Source: Rhizobium sp. ZPR4 (lineage in GTDB: Bacteria > Pseudomonadota > Alphaproteobacteria > Rhizobiales > Rhizobiaceae). From it: 64,000 bases of DNA. A model generated the notes under the pieces. The model was not told the origin of the DNA, searched no databases, and saw only the letters and a program-made list of their open reading frames with translations. The stretch lies in the NCBI RefSeq assembly GCF_040215725.1, contig NZ_CP157967.1, positions 3,070,501 through 3,134,500 of the forward strand, read 5' to 3'. Positions 46,460 through 54,825 of this stretch are shown in pieces (the stretch's first letter is position 1; every line of letters begins with the position of its first letter). The position numbers and the translations under genes are program-made.

Positions 46460-47776
46460 ATGAACGAACCAAACGCAGAAGTCCTCGAAACTGGTCATAA
46501 TCCTTTACCGAAGAACGCCTATCTCCGAAACCTCTATGAGCTCTATAGACGCCTTTTTAGCGTCAGTGAGATTGAGCAGGACAAGGTTTTGCAGTGGATG
46601 GCGGGCGCCATACTGCTTGGCTTCGCAGTAACATACGCAAGCTGGATGAACGTTCCCTGGATCACGACGAACGCTGTCGAGAGCGGTTCCTATCGGTGCT
46701 GGCCTTTTCTACCGAATTGCGCGGATTTTATTTTTCTGACAACTTATCCAAACGGATATTCTCAGACAGTAGTATTCATGCTGTTGTTTGCCATACTCGT
46801 TGGTTGTGCGTACGCGATATACAGTAGAGATTGGGTGGCGGCTCATATTGGAATATTTGTATTATTCGTATTCAAGCTTTATTTCACGTTTATATCTTAC
46901 AGATTTAAAGGAAACTATGACTACTACCACACGGTATTCTGCCTAGCCTTTCTTTTCTTTGCCAATAAGAAATTTTTTCTTCAGCTATCTTTGGTATTCT
47001 TTTATTTTTTATCGACAGCTGCAAAAATACACCCATCATGGGTGCTTGGAGAGTATTTTACAAGCTTGAAGAACGGACTACCCCTATTCCCCAAAGGTAC
47101 CGAGATAATTGCAACAAATTTCTTAATGTTCATGGAGATGGTTGGCGCATGGTTCTTATTTAGCTCAAATCGGTTGCTACAGCGTAGCATGTTGGCTTTC
47201 TTTGCTATATTCCACGTCTACTCTGGAATACTGGTCGGCTATCGCTATCCCGCTACTGTTTTACCGGCACTTTTAATCCTATTTGGACCTTGGTTCCAAG
47301 CCCCGGTGAAGATCCCAAGCGGCGCGAGCAGCGTTCCTGGCTGGGCCCTGATGGGGCTACTTCTGGTTGGTCAGATGGTTCCGCTCGCGATTCCCGGAGA
47401 CCAAAAACTTACGCTAGAGGGAAATTTTTACGGCCTCTACATGTTTGAGGCAAACCATCAATGCTTCGGCACTATAGGCGTCAATGGCAAAACGGTTGAC
47501 GAATTTAAATCGGGCAATGCGCTTCATCGCTGTGACCCGTATGGGTACTTTTCTACAGCAAAGAACAAATATTGCAATTCGTCGAATACCGTATCTTTGG
47601 TTTTGAATCATAGCATAAATGGGGGGCCGTTTTTCCAAATTGTGAATGTGGACGACATTTGCAAGCTTGAGTACAAGCCGTTTGCTCACAATTCGTGGAT
47701 CAAAACCGAGAAAGACGCGCCCCAAATTGGGCGCCCTGTCCAGAATTTTTACCGGTGGGCACGTGAAGTCGATTAA
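46460..47776 (+). CDS. HTTM-like multi-spanning membrane protein
   Basis: About 438 residues with roughly eight hydrophobic helices followed by a soluble Cys-containing C-terminal domain (NHQCFGTIG, HRCDPYGYF, KNKYCNSSN). Features such as FKLYFTFISYRFKGNYDYYHTVFC and HPSWVLGEYF recall HTTM (horizontally transferred transmembrane) and vitamin-K-carboxylase-like proteins. ATG 46460 with AGAGG upstream is preferred over 46418. HTTM proteins are often encoded next to DCC/DUF393 thiol-oxidoreductases, and such a gene (now broken) lies downstream at 49304. Role in the cluster unknown. AT-rich. Confidence 0.55.
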   Translation: MNEPNAEVLETGHNPLPKNAYLRNLYELYRRLFSVSEIEQDKVLQWMAGAILLGFAVTYASWMNVPWITTNAVESGSYRCWPFLPNCADFIFLTTYPNGYSQTVVFMLLFAILVGCAYAIYSRDWVAAHIGIFVLFVFKLYFTFISYRFKGNYDYYHTVFCLAFLFFANKKFFLQLSLVFFYFLSTAAKIHPSWVLGEYFTSLKNGLPLFPKGTEIIATNFLMFMEMVGAWFLFSSNRLLQRSMLAFFAIFHVYSGILVGYRYPATVLPALLILFGPWFQAPVKIPSGASSVPGWALMGLLLVGQMVPLAIPGDQKLTLEGNFYGLYMFEANHQCFGTIGVNGKTVDEFKSGNALHRCDPYGYFSTAKNKYCNSSNTVSLVLNHSINGGPFFQIVNVDDICKLEYKPFAHNSWIKTEKDAPQIGRPVQNFYRWAREVD

Positions 47777-47893
47777 TGATTATGTCTCGTTTAAACCGCG
47801 CACCCTACGGTGGCGCTTAAAATTCAACCGGTTTCCACACAGAGCCCTTCGTGCTCGAATCCTTCTGTGCTTTCCACCACTTAGGAAGATGCA

Positions 47894-48184
47894 ATGACAA
47901 ATAAAAGTTCAAACCAAGAAGCAGATCTCAACGAATTTCGCCAGCAACTCGATGCAGTTGACACTGCAATTTTAAAGTTGGTTGCGGAGCGTATGGAGAT
48001 TATTCACCGCGTAGGCCTTTTCAAGAAGCAGGCAGGAATACCTGTCATGCAGCCGAACCGAGTGGCTGCTGTTCTAGACAGTCGGGCCGAAGTCGCTCAA
48101 GGACTTGGTATCAATCCAGATGTGGCGAGACACATTTGGGATATTCTAATCAAGGAAGCTTGTCGTCTAGAGGAGGCAGTCTAG
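47894..48184 (+). CDS. papB: Chorismate-mutase (AroQ) family protein, candidate 4-amino-4-deoxychorismate mutase
   Basis: 96 residues, all-helical AroQ-type chorismate mutase: FRQQLDAVDTAILKLVAERM at the N-terminus, GLFKKQAGIPVMQPNR in the middle and ACRLEE at the end. It is a stand-alone domain without a secretion signal. In the pap pathway the homologue rearranges 4-amino-4-deoxychorismate to 4-amino-4-deoxyprephenate. A chorismate mutase or isochorismate-pyruvate lyase activity cannot be excluded by sequence, but the ADC-synthase and TyrA-like neighbours favour PapB. A ribosome site (AGGAAG) lies 5-6 bp before the ATG; 15 bp before the sulfotransferase-like gene. Confidence 0.78.
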   Translation: MTNKSSNQEADLNEFRQQLDAVDTAILKLVAERMEIIHRVGLFKKQAGIPVMQPNRVAAVLDSRAEVAQGLGINPDVARHIWDILIKEACRLEEAV

Positions 48185-48199
48185 CGACTAAGTCATGCC

Positions 48200-49282
48200 G
48201 TGCTCAAAAGCGTGCTCAGGAATCGCCCTGTGAAACCACCCAGATTGGACAACGACACCATGCTTCTCCCTGTTGACATAACAGGCGACGGGGAGACAGG
48301 GCACGTGCTACTATTTCGCCTCCCGCGAATTTATTTCCGAGATCCGTTCTTTGTTGAAACGCTGTATCGCCACACAGATATTTTATATCCGGTGCAATCA
48401 AACGACCACGGCTCGCATTGGGCTTCGCCCTTTACCCCGCAACTGGCTTATAATCCCGTTGACCCGCGGCTAATACGCATGACAATCCCAGAGTTTTTGC
48501 AGTACTCCGACGAATTGGATATTGGCTCAATGGAGACCTTCTTCGTTTTCCATATGTCTCGCTGCGGTTCTACTCTGTTGACGCAGATGTTATCTTCATC
48601 GGACCGGTTCTTTGTCGTTTCTCAACCAATTATAGTCAATTCGGCACTGGACAGAAGCTACAGGGGTTCGTTTGTTGATCGTTCCGCACTTACCCGAGCA
48701 GTCCTCCGGTGCCTAGTTGCTTGCGCACCGCGTCCGAGCCGGTATGCAGTGATTAAATTTGAGAGTTGGAATGCGCTTTATCTTGAAGAACTTCTTCAAA
48801 CCGGGGTGGCACAGAAGTGGGCGTTCCTTCATCGCAACGGTGTAGAAGTAATGGTCTCAATCGCTGCCATGCCACCGCTGTGGCTACGAAACCGGAGGCG
48901 GATTGAGCCTGTTATCAGCCAGCACATTCGATTCGATGATGACGAAGAGGCCGTTCGGCTTGGTTCCGACAAGGAGTACTGTGCGCGAATGCTTGGCGCA
49001 TTGTGTCTGGCTGCTGCACAGAAACGTGGTTTTCACGCGACTTATATGAATTACTCGTCATTACCTGGCGCCATATTCCCACTGCTTTCTGAGCAGTGGG
49101 GGGTATCACTATCATCAACCGAGATCGACGCGATGGTTAAGCGTGCAGAGCGGCACTCAAAAGATCCGGCACAAGTATCTCCCTTTGTCCCGGATAGCCA
49201 CTCCAAGCGAAAAAAAGCCGATGCTGGACAAATATCGCTTGCGGAGAAATTCATTGAGCCATTTAGAGTCCAGCTTTTCTGA
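48200..49282 (+). CDS. Sulfotransferase-like protein
   Basis: Up to 360 residues. The segment FFVFHMSRCGSTLLTQMLSS is the 5'-phosphosulfate-binding loop of PAPS-dependent sulfotransferases (consensus RSGSTLL). A further conserved-looking stretch is YAVIKFESWNALYLEELL. Start uncertain: GTG 48200, GTG 48230 or ATG 48260 are in frame. Lies between the papB-like and DCC-like genes on the same strand. The APS kinase at 14103 could supply its PAPS. Acceptor unknown: a hydroxyl made by the oxygenases or desaturase, or an aryl amine, would fit. Confidence 0.7.
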   Translation: MLKSVLRNRPVKPPRLDNDTMLLPVDITGDGETGHVLLFRLPRIYFRDPFFVETLYRHTDILYPVQSNDHGSHWASPFTPQLAYNPVDPRLIRMTIPEFLQYSDELDIGSMETFFVFHMSRCGSTLLTQMLSSSDRFFVVSQPIIVNSALDRSYRGSFVDRSALTRAVLRCLVACAPRPSRYAVIKFESWNALYLEELLQTGVAQKWAFLHRNGVEVMVSIAAMPPLWLRNRRRIEPVISQHIRFDDDEEAVRLGSDKEYCARMLGALCLAAAQKRGFHATYMNYSSLPGAIFPLLSEQWGVSLSSTEIDAMVKRAERHSKDPAQVSPFVPDSHSKRKKADAGQISLAEKFIEPFRVQLF

Positions 49283-49303
49283 TAGATCGAATGAGAGACG
49301 AGC

Positions 49304-49559
49304 ATGATAGTCGTGTTCGACACTGAATGCATTCTGTGCAGTCGTGCGGTCGACTTTATTCTCAAAAGGGAAGCTGGTGAGAGCATAACCTTCGCCGCCG
49401 CGACATCGGTGCACGCAGAGCCCATTTTGGCTCAATTTGCAAAAATTTCGATCGGTCCGAACGAAACGCTCCTCGTCATTAGTGGTGGCAAATTGCTAAC
49501 TTGCTCTTCAGCGGTGGTGGAAATTGCGTCGCATCTTAGGTTTCCCTGGAACCTTGCAA
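49304..49559 (+). pseudogene. DCC/DUF393 thiol-disulfide oxidoreductase-like gene, 5' part, broken by IS21
   Basis: Opens with MIVVFDTECILCSRAVDFIL, the DxxCxxC motif of the DCC1/YuxK family. The native sequence runs to FPWNLA and is then interrupted at 49560 by the IS21-family element, which supplies an early stop at 49580-49582. The 3' part is found at 58583-58725. With one copy of the 9-bp duplication removed, the two parts join in frame into one protein of about 130 residues, normal for the family. Downstream of the sulfotransferase-like gene, same strand. Confidence 0.85.
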
Positions 49560-49613
49560 TGTTGATTTGCGCTGAGAACTGACCCGGGATTGGTGCCGAG
49601 AATTGACCCGCCG

Positions 49614-50426
49614 TTAGGTATGGTGTGTGTTGGTCGTCGTGGTCAAGTTCTTCCGCTTCTCCTTTGTCGTTTTAGGTTGATGTGCTGAGCTGTTCTTGAA
49701 GCGGAAGCTGTCGTTTCCAGTCTCCAGGATATGGCAGTGATGGGTGAGGCGATCCAGCAAGGCGGTCGTCATTTTGGCATCGCCAAAGATGCTGGCCCAT
49801 TCACTAAAGCTCAGATTGGTGGTGATGATAACGCTAGTGTGCTCATAGAGTTTGCTGAGGAGATGGAAGAGCAGCGCGCCACCCGATGGACTGAATGGGA
49901 GGTATCCGAGCTCATCGAGGATGACGAGATCACATCGGAAGAGACGCTTGGCGATTTTCCCTGAATGCCCCTGCGCCTTTTCCTGCTCCAGCGCATTAAC
50001 TAGTTCGACCGTCGAGAAGAAGCGGACCCGCTTATGGTGATGCTCGACAGCCTGGACGCCGATCGCCGTGGCAATATGCGTCTTACCAGTGCCAGGGCCG
50101 CCGATCAGCACTATGTTGTTGGCCTCGGTGAGGAAGTCACAGCGGTGCAACTGACGCACGAGTGCCTCGTTGATCTCGCCGTTTGTAAAGTCAAAGCCGT
50201 TCAGGTCCCGATAGGCCGGGAAGGCAGCAGACCTCAGCTGATAGGCTATCGCCTTCACCTCCCGTTCTGTTGTCTCGGCTTTGAGCAGTTGTGAGAGAAC
50301 AGGAATGATCGCCTCGAACGCTGGCGCGCCTTGCTCGGTCAGGTCACCGACGGCCTGGGCCATGCCGTGCATCTTCAATTGTCGCAACATGATGACGACA
50401 GCGCCGCTTGCAGGGTCATGATGCAT
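49614..50426 (-). CDS. istB: IS21 helper ATPase IstB
   Basis: 270 residues, DnaC-like AAA ATPase: Walker [10 protein letters not shown], Walker [13 protein letters not shown] and the IstB segment [19 protein letters not shown]. IstB loads and regulates the IstA transposase. Overlaps the istA 3' end by 11 nt as usual. Intact, though its partner istA is split. Confidence 0.93.
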   Translation of the reverse strand: MHHDPASGAVVIMLRQLKMHGMAQAVGDLTEQGAPAFEAIIPVLSQLLKAETTEREVKAIAYQLRSAAFPAYRDLNGFDFTNGEINEALVRQLHRCDFLTEANNIVLIGGPGTGKTHIATAIGVQAVEHHHKRVRFFSTVELVNALEQEKAQGHSGKIAKRLFRCDLVILDELGYLPFSPSGGALLFHLLSKLYEHTSVIITTNLSFSEWASIFGDAKMTTALLDRLTHHCHILETGNDSFRFKNSSAHQPKTTKEKRKNLTTTTNTHHT

Positions 50427-51180
50427 GGCGAGCCTCCGTCTTTCTCAAGGTATCGTAGCGTTCGACATTGGCCCTGGGCTCATTGGTAAGCGTCAGGGCC
50501 TGAGGTGCATCGATAGTGGGTGGCGTGAAGGATTTGCCGTCGACAAGGCGATGAAGCAGGTTCAGCACATGAGTCTTGGTTGGAGCGCCCGACTTCAGCG
50601 CCATGTCTACGGCCGACAGCACGGCCTGTTCATCGTGCTGCAGGACGAGCGCCAGGATATCAACCATCTCGCGGTCGCCACCTGGCTTCTTCAAAAGATG
50701 TTGCTGCAAAGTCCGGAATGCATCCGGCAGTTCGGCGAATGGAGCACCATTGCGCAGAGCGCCGGGCTTGCGTTGTAAGACAGCCAGATAATGTCGCCAG
50801 TCATAGATGGTCTGGCCCGGTCGGTCATGAGAACGGTCAATGACGCGACGATGCTCGCAGACGATCTGACCTTCCGCGGCGACAACAACACGATCCGGAT
50901 AGACTCGCAGGCTCACCGGCCGATTGGCAAAAGATGCCGGCACGCTGTAGCGATTGCGTTCCAGATGCACAAGGCAGGTCGGTGTGACCCGCTTCGTATG
51001 CTCCACGAAGCCGTCGAATGGCCTGACGATGGGCATCAATGCCTGTGTCTCTTCAGCCCAGATATCGGCGATGGTGCCGCGCATCTGACCATGCGGTGTC
51101 TGCGCCCAAAACTCCTTGCATCTAAGTTCCAGCCAGTCATTCAACGCTTCCAGCGATGGAAAGCGCGGAACAGGTTGAAA
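50416..51180 (-). pseudogene. istA: istA transposase, C-terminal part (split by IS66)
   Basis: Encodes the C-terminal half of an IS21 IstA: FQPVPRFPSLEALNDWLELRC, HLERNRYSVPASFANRPV, IYDWRHYLAVLQRKPGAL. It starts at the 8-bp duplication GGTTGAAA (51173-51180), beyond which the IS66 inverted repeat begins. It joins in frame to the N-terminal half at 57701-58479. Confidence 0.9.
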
Positions 51181-51240
51181 GTGAGCGCGACGAACAGCCC
51201 ACTGCTTTCGGCGTTGACGGGATCGCAATAGCACTTTCTT

Positions 51241-51804
51241 TCAGAACTTCTGCTTTGCCCGCTTCGGCATGAAGTAGGTTCGGATATTGACAAGTGCTTC
51301 GGCGACGGCAGTAGCATCTTGGCGGGTCGCTTTCCGTTTTGTCTCGCCGAGCTTGCGGATGGGCGCGATGATATCGCCAGTCCCGGCATGACCTCGAAGA
51401 ACCGGCTGCCAAAGCCTCGGCGCGTATCCTGTTCCCAACAAAAAGCAGAGGTCCCAATCGAACGGATCAAAGGTCTGATCATCGATCTTGGTGAACCTGG
51501 GCCAGTGGTCTTTCGGTGTTTCGGAAAGGCTCGCCGAGATGCGGTTATACTCCGCAACGATCGTCTGCACGGCCCGATGTTCGGTTGTCTCCATCGGCAG
51601 GTTCAGGGCATGCGGACCGGTCAGTTCCGGGATCCATTGGCGTGGGTCGATGAACTTCGGGCCGATGATGAGAGCCGTAAGATAACCGTCGAGACCGCTC
51701 ATTGACCAGATTGGCGATGCTGGACGACGTGCCCTTATAAAGGCTTCGAATGCCTTGTCATCGAGCTTCGGTCGTGCGGTCGTCTCTTGGCTGTTCGATG
51801 TCAT
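51241..51804 (-). CDS. UPF0149 (YecA/YgfB-like) protein carried by the IS66 element
   Basis: 187 residues. The N-terminal MSGLDGYLTALIIGP and central FDPFDWDLCFLLGTGYAPRLW fit the UPF0149/YecA family. Such genes are found behind tnpC in some rhizobial IS66 elements. Overlaps the tnpC stop by 4 nt, so it is translated with it. Role in transposition unknown. Confidence 0.75.
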   Translation of the reverse strand: MTSNSQETTARPKLDDKAFEAFIRARRPASPIWSMSGLDGYLTALIIGPKFIDPRQWIPELTGPHALNLPMETTEHRAVQTIVAEYNRISASLSETPKDHWPRFTKIDDQTFDPFDWDLCFLLGTGYAPRLWQPVLRGHAGTGDIIAPIRKLGETKRKATRQDATAVAEALVNIRTYFMPKRAKQKF

Positions 51805-53408
51805 GCCGCCCGTCGCTCCTGTTCTGTCATCGCCTCGCGCTCAGCCTTCCAGTTCCAAGGGAGAAGACATTCCATTTCGCTGGCTTTTACCTTGCTGGAG
51901 ATGATGCGCTCCAGCACATCGGCAAGCCAGGCCTCGGGGTCCACACCATTCAATTTACAGGTGTTGACGAGCGATGCCAGGACAGCGAAGGTCTTGCCAC
52001 CGCGCTCGTTGCCCACGAACAACGAATTCTTCCTCGTCAGGGCCACCGATTTCATCGAACGCTCCACCACATTGGAGTCCACTTCGATCCGGCCATCCTC
52101 CAGGAAGGCTGCCAGTCCGCTCCAGTGGTTGAGCGTGTAGGTGACGGCCTTGCCAAGCGCCGATTTTGCCGACACCTCGTCGCTCAATTTGGTGAGGTGG
52201 ACCTTCAGCTCTCCCATGATAGGAGCTGCCTCGCGACGCCTCGCTATGAGCCGGGTATCGGCATTTTCGCCGCGCAGTCTCGCTTCGATCCGATAGATCT
52301 CGGCAACCCTGGCAAGGATCGACAGAGCCTCCGAGGAGCCGGTGAGCTTGACGACATCGACGAACTTGCGCCGCGCGTGGGCAAGGCAGAAGGCCAGCCG
52401 CATGGGCGCGACATTGCTCTTCCCCCGACGTTTGACCATGGTCTTATAGGCTTGGTATCCATCGACCTGCAGCACGCCGGCGAATGACGACAATTGTCCC
52501 TCGATCTCGCGAGCGCTGCGGCTTTCGGCAAAGATATAAGCAACCGCCGGCGGCGCCGGACCATTCCATGGGCGATCGTCGATCGCTTGCGCCCATAACT
52601 GACACACCTTGGTACGTTTGCGCCCTAGATCAAGCCGCGGGAGCGGCGTCTCGTCACAAAACACCCTCGGCTGCAAGCGGATGAAGGCGAGTAGCTCGTC
52701 ATAGAGAAGTTCTAGCCACCAGGCGACCCGCGTCACCCAGGCACCGAGTGTGCCCCGATCAATGATGACGCCGCAGGAGGCAAGCATCTGGGCCTGACGA
52801 TGGAGCGGGAGATGCCAGGCAAACTTCGAAACAGCGACATGCGCGGCAAACGCCGTGGTCACCATGCCACCGTCCATCACGCGCGCTGGTGCCGGCGCCT
52901 GCACAACGACGCTTTCGCAGGCCCGGCAGGCATAGCGCGGCCGGATCGTCCGCTTCACCCGGACAACCGCCGGCACGATGTCGAGCGCCTCGCTGACGTC
53001 CGTGCCAATGCAATGAAGTTCGAACGAGCAGCAGGGGCAGAGCTTGTTCTCCGGTTCGATGATCTCGTCATAACGCGGAAGGTGCTTGGGCAAACGGCCG
53101 ATATTGCGGGCTGGCGATCGCCGTGGCTGCGTTTTGTCCTCGGCGGCAGGCGCGACATCGTCATTGGCCGCAACGGGAATCTCATTGAGATCGCCAAAAT
53201 CGAGCGCCGCCTGCGTCGGGTGGAGCACCGTCATCTTCTCCGATTTCGTCCCGAAGAGCTGGCGCTCAAGGAAGGCAACGCGCGCCTTGAGATCGGCATT
53301 CTCTTCGTCGAGCAAGAGAATGATCCGGGTCAATTGCGCACTGTCCTGGGGCAAGGGATCGGGTCGAAGCGGCATGACAGACCCTACCATATGAGCCTGA
53401 ATCTTCAA
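51801..53408 (-). CDS. tnpC: IS66 transposase TnpC
   Basis: 535 residues. N-terminal coiled coil (EENADLKARVAFLERQLFG), zinc-binding region (LCPCCSFELHCIG, YACRACESVV) and the DDE catalytic core: Asp in FCDETPLP, Asp in QVDGYQAYK and Glu in DSNVVERSMKSV. The IS66 C-terminal segment follows. Complete. Start uncertain by a few codons (MPLRPDPL is another candidate). Confidence 0.92.
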   Translation of the reverse strand: MKIQAHMVGSVMPLRPDPLPQDSAQLTRIILLLDEENADLKARVAFLERQLFGTKSEKMTVLHPTQAALDFGDLNEIPVAANDDVAPAAEDKTQPRRSPARNIGRLPKHLPRYDEIIEPENKLCPCCSFELHCIGTDVSEALDIVPAVVRVKRTIRPRYACRACESVVVQAPAPARVMDGGMVTTAFAAHVAVSKFAWHLPLHRQAQMLASCGVIIDRGTLGAWVTRVAWWLELLYDELLAFIRLQPRVFCDETPLPRLDLGRKRTKVCQLWAQAIDDRPWNGPAPPAVAYIFAESRSAREIEGQLSSFAGVLQVDGYQAYKTMVKRRGKSNVAPMRLAFCLAHARRKFVDVVKLTGSSEALSILARVAEIYRIEARLRGENADTRLIARRREAAPIMGELKVHLTKLSDEVSAKSALGKAVTYTLNHWSGLAAFLEDGRIEVDSNVVERSMKSVALTRKNSLFVGNERGGKTFAVLASLVNTCKLNGVDPEAWLADVLERIISSKVKASEMECLLPWNWKAEREAMTEQERRAA

Positions 53409-53423
53409 GCAAAACCAATAGGA

Positions 53424-53576
53424 TCAGCCTGCTTTTGAGGGTTTCCTCACCGCGTTTCGTTTGACGCGCGTCCAGTCAATGCCGGCTAGTAGAAGCGAGA
53501 ACTCCTGGGCACTCATCTGCATCGCGCCATCACGGATCGGCGGCCAAACGAACTTGCCCGCCTCCAACCATTTGTA
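53424..53576 (-). pseudogene. tnpB: IS66 tnpB, C-terminal part
   Basis: In frame, minus strand: 50 residues YKWLEAGKFVWPP... DWTRVKRNAVRKPSKAG then TGA at 53424-53426, 15 bp before the tnpC start. This is the normal end of IS66 Orf2/TnpB. It has no start codon of its own and joins to the N-terminal part at 56964-57164 to give about 118 residues, the usual TnpB length. Confidence 0.87.
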
Positions 53577-53620
53577 CCTTACCTGAGAATGCAGCCTCGA
53601 CCCGCGCAGATCAGCAGCTA

Positions 53621-53950
53621 GTGCTGGTTACACATCAGTTTCATCCCCTTTTCGGACGGCAGCTGCCCTGCGTTGGTAAGCGAAGTAACTTGCAGGGCGA
53701 ACGTTTGCTGTTGCAGACCGACGATGGCGCCATATGGCCGCTTCCCCCTCAATGGACTGATCTTGCGAGCATTGATCCAGAAGTTGTCGCGAGCAACGGG
53801 CGGGCGCTCTTGCTCGTTTCGAACTTGATGGAACTAGCCAGCATGGTGGAGCACCTTTGTGACAGGTTGGCAGCGCGATCGAGAGCGGAGTGTAAGGATA
53901 ATTATGCCGCTGATGTAAACGAGATTATGCCGCAAGAGGACTCGCAATGA
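53621..53950 (+). CDS. DUF5372-like recombinase-associated protein
   Basis: 109 residues from a GTG start. The opening VTHQFHPLFGRQL and the later PLPPQWTDLASIDP match what I recall of the DUF5372 family, which is found with site-specific recombinases. Function unknown. First gene of the recombinase element. Confidence 0.55.
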   Translation: MLVTHQFHPLFGRQLPCVGKRSNLQGERLLLQTDDGAIWPLPPQWTDLASIDPEVVASNGRALLLVSNLMELASMVEHLCDRLAARSRAECKDNYAADVNEIMPQEDSQ

Positions 53951-54030
53951 ACGGTATACCTCAATTTTTGCGGCATATTGCTTTATTTAGCTCAGGAAGT
54001 GTCCTTGATGTAAATGAGATATGCGGTATA
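53903..54030. repeat. Four copies of an 8-bp motif TATGCCGC in both orientations
   Basis: TATGCCGC at 53903-53910 and 53926-53933, its complement GCGGCATA at 53970-53977 and a one-mismatch complement GCGGTATA at 54023-54030. The outer copies extend to a 13-bp inverted repeat (ATAATTATGCCGC / GCGGTATAATTAT, one mismatch). The cluster lies at the junction between the first and second genes of the recombinase element and could be a recombinase or repressor binding array. Confidence 0.55.
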
Positions 54031-54073
54031 ATTATCATTACATTAAGACCCGATCTCATACTCGGAGCCCGCA

Positions 54074-54535
54074 ATGCCTGCGAAGTACGGCGGCAAGCGA
54101 TCAAAGATGGATGCCCTCATCGACGAAGGCACCTTCAATCCAAATTCCGAGAAGGTGCGCGACCCAAAGTTCCGCGGCAGCGAGTTCTTCGATCCGCACG
54201 ACGCCGTCCAGGTCAAATACGAGATGTTGCGGCGAGTCTCTGTCGACAACGTCTCCGTAACGGACGCTTCCGACGAGTATGGCGTTTCCAGACCGACCTA
54301 CTACCAGGCCAAGGCAAACTTCGACACGAGGGGGATTGCCGGACTGGTGCCGGCAAAGCCGGGTCCCCGCGGACCCCACAAGGTCGACGACGAAGTGCTG
54401 GCATTTTTGCAGGCGCGGCTGGTTGCGGGCGAACCCGTTCGTGCGCGCGAACTCGCCAAGCTGGTCCGCATCGAACTCGATGTGGCGCTTCATCCCAGAA
54501 CGATCGAGCGGCTGTTAAAAAAAACGATCCGCTAG
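54074..54535 (+). CDS. Helix-turn-helix protein of the recombinase element
   Basis: 153 residues. A helix-turn-helix segment (VTDASDEYGVSRPTYYQAKAN) lies near the middle, and the C-terminal region is helical and basic (RARELAKLVRIELDVALHPRTIERLLKK). Proteins of this layout accompany serine recombinases in rhizobial elements. It ends in a run of eight A residues (54517-54524), which offers a -1 slip into the next gene's frame. Confidence 0.65.
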   Translation: MPAKYGGKRSKMDALIDEGTFNPNSEKVRDPKFRGSEFFDPHDAVQVKYEMLRRVSVDNVSVTDASDEYGVSRPTYYQAKANFDTRGIAGLVPAKPGPRGPHKVDDEVLAFLQARLVAGEPVRARELAKLVRIELDVALHPRTIERLLKKTIR

Positions 54536-54588
54536 ACGTTACCACGGCATCGGCATGTTCATCGCCGGCCATCACAGACCAGTACGAA

Positions 54589-54825
54589 GTGCTGCGCCGC
54601 GCAGCTCTCGGCGAAGTTCTGCCGCTCAAGGCTCGTAGCGGCCTCATGCTCTTTCTGCGTCGCGGCATGTGGGGATGGGCCCGCGCACTGCCTGCAGCAG
54701 CAAGTCCTGATCAAGACCAGTTTTACCTGTCATCGGCCACCCGACCGGCGCACGGCGAACTCAGCGCCGTCGTTCATGTCCTGGCGACCATCGCCATGAG
54801 CATCCACCAACGGAGAGCACCATGA
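54589..54825 (+). CDS. Short recombinase-associated protein, start uncertain
   Basis: Well-formed coding sequence (QYEVLRRAALGEVLPLKARSGLMLFLRRGMWGWARAL) ending 4 nt into the recombinase gene. There is no ATG at the expected N-terminus: the frame reads ITDQYEVLRR with ATC at 54571, and GTG 54589 is the first standard start. Either GTG is used, an ATG was lost, or the protein is made by -1 frameshifting from the upstream gene at the A8 tract. Function unknown. Confidence 0.5.
   Translation: MLRRAALGEVLPLKARSGLMLFLRRGMWGWARALPAAASPDQDQFYLSSATRPAHGELSAVVHVLATIAMSIHQRRAP

Noticed and set aside
53947..54825. Single 292-codon frame from ATG 53947 through the helix-turn-helix gene
   Set aside because: Its first two thirds are out of frame with the clearly coding helix-turn-helix protein; only the last part (from about 54571) looks like real protein.
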